This document shows, piece after piece, positions 56,544-64,000 of a stretch of DNA of 64,000 nucleotides. A program made the translations under genes and the position numbers. Source of the DNA: Allomyces macrogynus ATCC 38327 (taxonomy: Eukaryota > Blastocladiomycota > Blastocladiomycetes > Blastocladiales > Blastocladiaceae); NCBI GenBank assembly GCA_000151295.1, contig GG745328.1:33111-97110 (forward strand). The letters are read 5' to 3'. The notes beneath the pieces were generated by a model that was not told where the DNA came from, searched no databases, and saw only the letters and a program-made list of their open reading frames with translations. Position 1 is the first letter of the stretch, and each line of letters opens with the position of its first letter.

Positions 56544-58460
56544 CGGATCGCACGCGCATTGTGGGGGTCCGTTTTTTGGCGGCGAGTTGCGCACGACGGA
56601 CCGCGCAGGTGCTTTTGGGGGTGATCTTTGTAAATACAAGTATCGGGTCTACTGCAACATGCAAACGTGGCCATCGCGCATCTCCAAGGACTTCTTATAC
56701 TTGCGATCCGTTCCCTCGTCCTCATCGCGATCCTTGATCGCTCCACCAGGTGCCGCAGCGAGCCGCACCGTATCAACCCCCAGACCACTCTCCACTCCCT
56801 CATCACCATTCTCGCCTGCGCTTTATTCCCGCCCGCACGCGCTCGCCACCACCGCTCCTGCTCCTTCCGTGCCGCAACCTCGGCCTTCCTCGCCTGGTCC
56901 TTGAAAATCACATGCCGCGCAACCACATGCCAGAGCAACCTGCCACCCAACAGCCCGCCCGCAACAATCCACATTGGCGGATCCACAAACGCGGCGAGCC
57001 CCAAACAAACGACCGTCCCCGCCGCCCCGACCCACACCGGATACCTCCTGTCCCTCGCGTCCATCTGCATCGCAGCGACATTACACGCGGCACAGTAAAT
57101 CAAGAAGGTCACCGACGACAATGTCCACGACTTGGCAATCGCGCCACGCACCGCGACCGCAATCGCGACCATGATCGCGCCCGATAACACACTTGCTGCG
57201 GCGGGCACCGGGGCCGCGCGGTTTCCAACCGGCGGGGTCACGAGGACCGCGAATGGACGTGGCGGCAAGTCTCCGCGCTTGGCGAGCGCATGGGCCATGC
57301 GCGATACGCCCAGGACCAGATTCAGCATTACGGCTGTGGTCGCCGCCATTGCGCCGAGCGCGAGAATCACGGCCGACGCGACCGGGGTCACGGGAAATGC
57401 GGCCGTCGCCACGGCGATCCAGGGCACCTGCGATCCGGGAGTTTCGGGCAGGAGGCCCGACGGGGCCAAGTCGGCGAGCGTTGGTGCGGTCACGATGGCC
57501 ACGGCCGTGACACCCGCGGTCGATGCGAGGACTGTCGCCATGATTGCGCGCGGTAAGGTCGTGCGAGGGCGGCGTACTTCGTCGCCGAGCGTCGCCACGC
57601 ATCCGTAGCCCGTGAACGCGACGAACATGAGCGCCGAGGATTCGAGGAAGTTGGCGACGGGGGATCGGTCGCGGTGGTCTGGGAGAGTGGTGGACCAGAA
57701 GGGCGCGAGGGCGTCGCCAGTGCCGTTTTGGGCGGCGGCGACGATGCCCGTGATGATGAAGTAGGTGAGCGAAATGAGCGAGACGGTCAAGATCATCCAG
57801 TTGGCTTGGTTGGATTGCTTGTGTCCGATGAGGGCGAGGAGCGTCGCGACGAGGATTACGCCGACGGCGATGCCCGTCACGGCGCCGAGGTCTGGGGTGG
57901 AGGAGGTGCCGTTCGTGAACTCGCTGTTGATCTGGGCCATCAAGTAGGATGCGAAGGCCAGTGCCGACGACGCGCTATTTTGGCAGAGGTCAATATCGGA
58001 AACGTGGATCCTTCGGTCTTTGCCTCCAGAAAATGAACATACTCGCTTGCCGTCTTCGCACACAGAAGCATCCACCCGGCCGCGAACCCGACCGCCGGGT
58101 GCACGAGGCGATAGGCGTACTCGCATGTGCCTCCTGCAGGAAAAGTCCACCGACAAATGTGAGCAGAGCATTCGATCCACGGCAATACAACGCTTGTCCA
58201 CCGGAACAGACAGATGCACCGGAAGCCGGCATCGCCGCGGCCAACTAAGCCGAATTCAACGCGTTGAACGCGGCCGTCAGGCACGCAATGGCCGTCGCGA
58301 CAAGCACGCCTCCACCCGTGATCTGCGCGGCATGGCCGATTGTTACGTAGACACCCGTGCCAATGATCGATCTAACTTGTTCGCGAGCGCCGCTCCCGAT
58401 CAGTTTGCGTTTTGGACGTTTGCTTTGGATCGACGGAGTGTAAGAACTAGAGTCCAAAGT
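56540..58460 (-). CDS. APC-family amino-acid permease, one internal TAG
   Basis: Exons recognised: about 58220-58371, then 58043-58133, then 56540-57974, with introns 58134-58219 and 57975-58042. The N-terminal glycine-rich substrate motif SIIGTGVYVTIGHAAQI begins at an apparent acceptor at 58372, so a first coding exon remains unfound. Further on come AAAMPASGGTCEYAYR, CAKTASDASSALAFASYL and about ten hydrophobic helices (WMILTVSLISLTYFIITGIV, ALMFVAFTGYG with PRTTLPRAIMATVL). This is the amino acid-polyamine-organocation family, closest in style to cationic amino-acid permeases. At 58245-58247 the frame reads TAG where the family has the glutamate of YAELAAAMP. Either the copy is a pseudogene or one base is wrong. 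The basic, Arg/Trp-rich C-terminal tail may be shorter than the frame allows. Confidence 0.75.
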
Positions 58461-58911
58461 CCACAGGTGGTGCTGGATGGTCCGGGTCCCTCGTCGTCGG
58501 CTACAGTTCGCGCGCGGGGTTGGATGAGCTTAATTGCACTTGCCGGTCGCCGAGGTTCCGTACCAGCGTCACAAGTTGCGGAGAGTTAAGTGCGGGGAGA
58601 TGAAAAGGCGCGACGAGGTTCACGACGACCGACCGACTGACGAGGCGGGAAAATCGCGAACGCGTTTTTGAGCCGTTGAGGTGCGAGATGCACACGATCA
58701 CTGCATCCAGGTGCGAGGCACGAGAAACGAAGCTGGCTGTCATGAACCGACGCTCGGCGAGAAGTGCTCCCACAACACGCCACCAGCGCAAGCGGATATG
58801 AGAGCATCTAACGCCTATTTTCCACCGGCCCACCAATCAACCGCGCGCCGGCCGCGCCGGTGTCGGCGCCGACTGGTCAATCACAACCGGCGTGAGCTGC
58901 GTCGTTGGCAA
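58461..58911. other. Upstream region of the permease; probably holds its first exon
   Basis: The permease lacks a start exon, which should lie here. I could not place it with confidence. Confidence 0.4.
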
Positions 58912-59958
58912 TTACAGCTCTTCGTCGTCGCCCACGACCGACCCACGCGGCGGCGGAGGCGGCCACGTCGGAAGGTACACGGGTTCCGTCTCCACCACCA
59001 CCAGGCGCGGGCCCGTGGTCGGCAAGTAGACGGGATCCTCGTTCACAATTAACCTGCGCGCAGCTTCGGCTGGGGTCCACGCTGGTGGCGGCGGCACGAA
59101 CGTCGGCGCGGTACCGGGCGTCTGCGGGATGGCGAAGTATGGACATCAGGCCGGGTGTGAAAGCCGGCGAGATCGGCGTCGGGATGGGCATTTCGAGAAT
59201 CGTCGAGCCGCGGTTCGTGGTGGGGGGAGGCATGGGGATCGGGATCGGGACGGGCGAGGGAACGGGCATGCGGAGCGCGCCGGGGATGGGGGAAACGGGC
59301 GGACTGGTCGCAGGTTCGATGTTCGGCGGAGGAGCGCTTGCGGTGGCCGTGGTGCGCCCAGCCGTTTTGGATCCGCTGGCAGCGGCGGATGGGGTGCTTG
59401 GTCGCGACGACAACGACGAGACCGCAGAGTCAGTCTCTTGCTGTTCATTCAGCGACTTGGCGTTCGTCGGCTCCAGCGACTCCTTGGTCACAATAACGTG
59501 AATCGTCTCGTCCGCTTCGTTGGCAAACGCACGCGTCGTCCTGCGCGTTCGTAGGCCACCCGGCAAACGTCGACGTCGGACTAGCAGACCGCGTTGTTGA
59601 CGTCGCGCTTCGGTTCCCAGCGTTGCTGTCGCCAGACGAGGGTGTCGACGTTGGCACCGTTCCGGCCGCGGACGACGACGGTGCCGACGGCGCCGCTGAC
59701 GGCGTCGTGGCCGTGGGGTTCTTGGGCGCGCTGGGCGACGATGGGGTCCTGGTGCACGTGTTCGACGTTGCATTGCAACTAGAGGCCGTCCTGGCATTGG
59801 TGCTCGTCGAGCCACGGCGCATCCCATTTGGTCTTGTGCAAAATGCAGAAACTGCCGACGCCAAGGCGCGGCAAGCACGAGTTGGTCTTGTCGCAGTAAG
59901 TGGACGGGTCCTGGTCGTGGGAGAGCGGCACGGTGAGCGACATAACAGCAGCAATCAT
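58912..59958 (-). pseudogene. Cys-rich surface protein paralogue A, frameshifted
   Basis: It is the tandem relative of the gene at 60145-61471. From an ATG at 59958 a short hydrophobic start is followed by a cysteine pattern (STYCDKTNSC, GSFC, HQCQDG, SSCNATSNTC) that matches the partner C for C. A Ser/Thr/Pro stalk then runs in another frame, a Pro-rich part (PVPIPIPMPPPTTNRG) in a third, and the C-terminus (NEDPVYLPTTGPRLV, TEPVYLPTWPPPP) after another shift. At least two single-base shifts (near 59778 and 59140) are needed, and no membrane helix is found where the partner has one. Probably a decaying duplicate. Confidence 0.6.
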
Positions 59959-60144
59959 GCATGCGCGCGCGCGGGCACAAGGACGCAAAGGCGGAGTGGG
60001 GGCAGACTGGATTGTTGTTGAATGAACAGAGGAAGAGAATGACCCACGTATCTCCTTTCCTGAGCGACTGAAGCGGCTGTCACCAAAGTCTCCCATCTCG
60101 ACATGCGCAAGCCCGTCTATTTCTTCTAGAGATCCAAATCAACA

Positions 60145-61471
60145 TCAGCTGCGTGGCGTGTTCTGCGATGGCGGCAGATACAACTCGTCGTCCACGACAG
60201 GCTGACGCGCGGGTGCGGGCGTCGTTGGGAGGTAGAGCGGGTCCGGAACAGCGGTCGGCGGCCCTGTCGTCGGCAGGAAGAGCGGATCGGCAGCCTGCTG
60301 TCCCGACGTTCGCAGGAAAAGTGGATCCGGGTCAACAGCGACCGCGACGGTGCCATAAAGAGCGGGATTGTCGCGATGCGCGCCCGTCGCGGGCGAGTTG
60401 GGCAGGTTGTCTCGCGCTGGAAGCGGCGGCGGCGGCGGCGGTGGCGATGCCGCCTCGACCACCACAACCGACGTCATGCGCTGGGCGACATTGCTGACCA
60501 TAGCGGCCGCCGTCGTGGGCCCATTTTGCGGCGTTGCTTTGGCCGATACGAGTTGAGCACCTGCACCGGAACTGCTCACGGAAGCGGGAGTCGTGTCCAC
60601 CGGTGCGTTGACCTGCGACACGGCGGGAATCGACGCGGGCACCGGCGAATGACGCGCGTCCTGCGCGGCCTTGGGGCTGCGGCGCCAGCGAATCGCGAAC
60701 ACGACGAGGAGTAAACCAGCGACGACGGCCGCGACAATGATCAGGATCTGCGCCATGGTGAGCCCACTGCTCGAGCCCGCGTTTTCCACCGCCGACCCCG
60801 ACCCCGTCGTACTATTTGTCGCAGACGAGGCGGAGGTTGGCGTCGATCCGGCCGCAGATGGAACCGGCGTCGTTGTGCGTGACGACGACGAGGTCGTGGA
60901 CGTCGTGTTCGAGCGGGTCGAGACAACGCATTTGCCGAACGGGGCGTCGCAGGTGAGCCCGTCCTGGCACGCGTTCAAGTTCACGTACGCCGGATCGTTC
61001 TTGCTCGGGAGCGAGCACATGGCGCCAGCACTGAGCCGCCGCACGCACGTGTACGCCGCGTTGCAGTACGTGCTCGAGTCCTAGCGGAGAAAGAAATCCG
61101 AGGAAAGGATCAGTGATGAAACTGGGTCGACGCGGCCAAAAAGCCTCGATTTGTGGAGAGATGCTCACATACGTAATCGATGCATGTCCCTTTCGGCCCC
61201 ACGCACGTCTTCGACATACACTTGTCGTTGCCAGAACATTCTTCCGAAGCTGGTTAATCGCGGGAGAGCGTGGAGTCGTGTTGGAATCAGCATCATCGTC
61301 GCTGTGCGATAATCACCGTTCAATTAAAGACGCACTTGTGTCGCAGTCCTTGTCGGACGCGCATGGCGACATGAGAACACCATGAACAATTGCGGGGAGC
61401 AGGAGCAGGACGACGAGAACCATGGACCAAAGTGTTGTCCGGGGCGCCGACTGGTGCGGGTGGTCATGCAT
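60145..61471 (-). CDS. Single-pass Cys-rich surface protein B with repeated PLYLPT tail motifs
   Basis: Exons 61336-61471, 61173-61249, 60145-61080; 382 residues from the ATG at 61471. Residues 17-31 form a signal peptide core (MVLVVLLLLPAIVHG). The ectodomain has 14 or so cysteines in spacing such as CASDKDC, CSGNDKCMSKTC, GTC, TYCNAAYTC, MCSLPS, NACQDGLTC and GKC. A Ser/Thr-rich stalk leads to one transmembrane helix (ILIIVAAVVAGLLLVVFAI) followed by the basic stop RWRRSP. The cytosolic tail is Pro/Ala-rich, with a run of prolines, and ends with four copies of a motif: DPLFLRTS, DPLFLPTT, DPLYLPTT, DELYLPPS. I do not know the family. The layout suits a wall or surface sensor, and the repeated tail motif could bind a partner. 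Confidence 0.75.
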
Positions 61472-62342
61472 TGTTGATCAGTGTCGTTTCTTTGGTGAGG
61501 CCAGCGGAGACTTGAGTGTCGTGGTTGATCTCTAGTCTGTTGCTTCCTCACTTGATGTGCCCAGCTGAGGAGAAAAAAGGAATGCAGAGGAATGGGGAGA
61601 AAGCTGAGACGTTGGGCATCCCTCGACATCCCTGGCCACGTTGGGCGCGCATGTTGCTGTCTGTGGTCAAACCATGGCGACCAGCGACGCCCGCGTGCGC
61701 GCAGTGGCGCTTTTTGTGGACGCTCGGCATTTGCAGAACGCCATGATGGGACATGGTGGGCTCTTGATTTTGTTCGAGAAAGTTGCCTGGCTAGGCGCTG
61801 TCGGGCTCTGTCCTGCCTCCCGGTAAAAAGGCCGAGCGAAAGCCTTTGTGGCAGCATGCCAGCAAAGGATAACCGATGTGGAGGAGCACAGAACGCGAAC
61901 GCAGCGCCCCGTCCATTTCAAGACTGGCAAGAAGAGCAACCGAACTGTCGCGCTCACGTGGTGATAATGACAGAGCACGGATTCGACGAGACTGCCCAGT
62001 TCGCGGACGAGAGGCCAATCCTTCACTTGCTGCACTCCGATGACAGGTCGGGCGCGAAAATGTGCTTCGATCACGCATTGCTCTCGCCCATGTCTCGCCG
62101 TTGGCCGACAAGCAAGTTACGGCAACATGATCACATCAAGCGCGCCATTTCCGTCCACAACCAGCAGCAACATTCATGACGACGAGTCGGCCACGTCCAT
62201 TCATGGGCGGCGCGAGGCGTCACCACGACCACCGATGCGATACAGCAAGCGTCCTCTGCCACAACGCCAGCCGATTTGGGCAGCGTGTTGTCTGCAACCA
62301 GCTCGCGACAAGCAGTACTCGGCCTCATTCACTCAGCACCAA
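61472..62342. other. Intergenic between divergent genes, no gene seen
   Basis: About 870 bp; the frames have no domain. It should hold promoters for both neighbours. Confidence 0.5.
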
Positions 62343-64000
62343 ATGCTCATCCTGCTGTCTCGAAAACGGGTCATATTGATTACTGTGCTTGCCGCCGTCC
62401 TGGCTTCGGTTCCGGTTACGCTCGTGCTCGGATTTGCCGTGGATATGGACGGGGTTGCCCATCAAGTTCCTGTTTGCCTGGACCGGTCCCAGACTATCAA
62501 ATATGGCTGGCGTGGACCCGCTGACGAGAATGTGTCGAAGGTCAAGCGACCATTGTTCTCACTCTTCACGCTCGAATATGGTCTCTGGACGAGGTGCCTA
62601 TTCCTCGCGTGATTCCCAACAGCGCGAGACGATCATGCTCATCATCCGGCCATTCTGCTGCCGTTTCCCAGCTCCAACTTGACCACGATGGCCGCTGCAT
62701 ACTTGCTTCAAGACGTGATTGGCGTACCAACGGTTTTGGTCGGGTACCCGAGTCAGGAAGGCGGGTTTCGGCGAATGGCGACTGGGGCGTCGGACGCAGT
62801 GCTCGAAATGTGGTCGTCCGATATGGGCGCGCTCGTCACGGAGGTAAGTGCTGTATGAATGTCCACCCCGATTCCTTTTCTTGACTGGCTGTCGGTCGGC
62901 AACTGGCCCGCGCCTAGTACGTGACGCGACGAGGCGTCGTCGAGCAGCTCGGGTCGCTGTGGTACACGGGTCAAATCTCGTGGTATCTTCCTCAAGCTAT
63001 TGCCGATGCGCATCCGCACTTGATCCTGAACTCGTGGCGGTCTCTTCGCGACCCGGCCTTCCTCGCCCTCCTCCCACTCGCCAACTCGACCCTGCCCGGT
63101 CGCGACGAGGCGGGCAACTATCTTTGCCAAGAGACGTGGTGCACCGACGGCGTTTTTGTCCCGCCGTGGTGCACGGGTCCCAACGCCGTCATCTGCCGCG
63201 AAGTCTACATGCCGATTCCCGACTACAACAAGGGCGAGAACGAGCAGCGTATTGTGTCTCTCGCGCTCCCGCTCACGATTGTCTACCTCGGCACCGATCG
63301 GTTTATGACGACAATCGAAGCGTGCATCACGTCCATGTCCACCAACTCGACGTGCTTGTTCTACTATTGGACGCCCGATCCGCTGCTCGCGGGCCACGGC
63401 GTGGTCAAATTGCATTTCGAGGAACCTGAACCTCGCTGCTGGGATCGGTTCAATGCGTCGCTCGTGCTTCCCGCCAACGGCGGCTCCTACCTCGCGTGCG
63501 ACTGGCCTGTCGAGTTTCTGGGCAAAATGGCACGTTCGAGCCTGCGTCACGACCAGCCCGCATTGCGCGAGTTCCTGCAGCTATTTACGCTCGACGCAGC
63601 CGACATGTCGTTCATGATGGAATCGCACCCGACGCCGAGCGATATTGCCGACAGGGCCTGCGCGTGGGTCAAGGGGTGTGAGACCAAGTGGAGCAGTATG
63701 ATTCCACCACCAATGTCTGGTTCGTGCGGCCCCTGTTTTCCGCGATTCGCGTCCCTTTCTCATCGCTCGGAGTTGCCACCTCGTAGTTCGGTCTTATCTC
63801 TCTGCAAGAAAGTACTCGCCTCTGCCGACCGTCACGACCGTGCTTTTCGCCTTTCTGCTCGTTCAATGCGTCAGCAGCACCGTGATCCTGTGGTGGTTCC
63901 GACGCAAACCGTCGCTTCGCGTCCAGTCCCCTGGTACCCTGATCGCCATGACCGTCGGCGCTGGGTTTGCCGGAGTGGGCATCGCGTTCCCGTACCTCGT
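62343..64000 (+). CDS. Class C GPCR-like receptor with betaine-binding-like ectodomain (partial)
   Basis: The gene continues past the right edge. A signal segment (RVILITVLAAVLASVPVTLVLG) starts at the ATG at 62343. A periplasmic-binding fold of the OpuAC glycine-betaine type follows from about 62650: LLPFPSSNLTTMAAAYLL, DAVLEMWSSDMG, a 74-bp intron at 62844-62917 (GTAAGT), then GSLWYTGQISWYLPQ and PHLILNSW, down to ACAWVKGCETKW near 63690. After a further unresolved junction near 63700-63810, two membrane helices appear (VTTVLFAFLLVQCVSSTVILWW and LIAMTVGAGFAGVGIAF) in the style of the seven-helix domain of class C (GABA-B-like) receptors. The junctions near 62600-62660 and 63700-63810 are not resolved. 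I infer a sensor for small osmolytes or amino acids; the ligand is unknown. Confidence 0.6.

Noticed and set aside
58245..58247. Reassignment of TAG to an amino acid, suggested by several in-frame TAG codons
   Set aside because: The SARAF gene ends with TAG exactly at the conserved family C-terminus, and most other in-frame TAG codons lie in decayed mobile elements.

Overview
The window looks like nuclear DNA of a zoosporic (flagellated) fungus, most likely a member of the Blastocladiomycota or a relative. Evidence: GC-rich coding regions; introns mostly of 68-92 bp with donors often reading GTACGY or GTGCGY and acceptors often YTAG or CAG; fungal cell-wall genes (Kre9/Knh1-like protein with a GPI-type tail); and two genes that only make sense in an organism with a motile cilium, a three-DM10 EFHC1/2 protein and a ZMYND12 orthologue. 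The placement is inferred from gene content, not from a phylogeny. SARAF ends in TAG exactly where its family ends and other host genes stop with TGA or TAA, so the standard genetic code applies.

Positions 1-12,100 are a graveyard of mobile DNA. A truncated copia fragment (1-438) is followed by a decayed Polinton-like virus: packaging ATPase, probable major capsid protein, and a primase-SF3 helicase. A Ty1/copia retrotransposon (2572-8277, minus strand) with LTRs, a 5-bp target duplication and a copia-type half-tRNA-iMet primer site sits inside the virus, at the end of the capsid reading frame. A long-inverted-repeat MITE, an array of short ATTCRCATAAYG motifs and a CCTAGG-rich dispersed repeat follow.

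Positions 12,139-17,128 hold two head-to-head host genes (PhoD-type phosphatase and EFHC) separated by an (TCTGC)18 microsatellite. Positions 18,048-20,735 hold two inverted copies of the CCTAGG repeat around a broken unknown gene and a nested foldback. Positions 20,993-26,362 are an almost structurally complete DIRS-type tyrosine-recombinase retrotransposon (inverted terminal repeats, internal complementary region, Gag, RT-RNase H-methyltransferase, recombinase) with an RT nonsense codon.

Positions 26,945-64,000 are gene-dense host DNA: two C2-domain proteins, a membrane-anchored M1 aminopeptidase, a beta-trefoil-like protein with a Pro/Gly/Met linker, a forkhead factor, ZMYND12, a Myb/SANT-like protein, a Kre9/Knh1-like wall protein, a Ppx1-like exopolyphosphatase, an SH3-SAM-PH-CH protein, SARAF, an APC amino-acid permease, a tandem pair of Cys-rich surface proteins, and the start of a class C GPCR-like receptor with a betaine-binding-like ectodomain that runs off the right edge.

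Several otherwise ordinary host genes carry single-base frameshifts or one nonsense codon. Consensus sequencing errors and real pseudogenisation cannot be separated from this sequence alone, and the affected entries say so.
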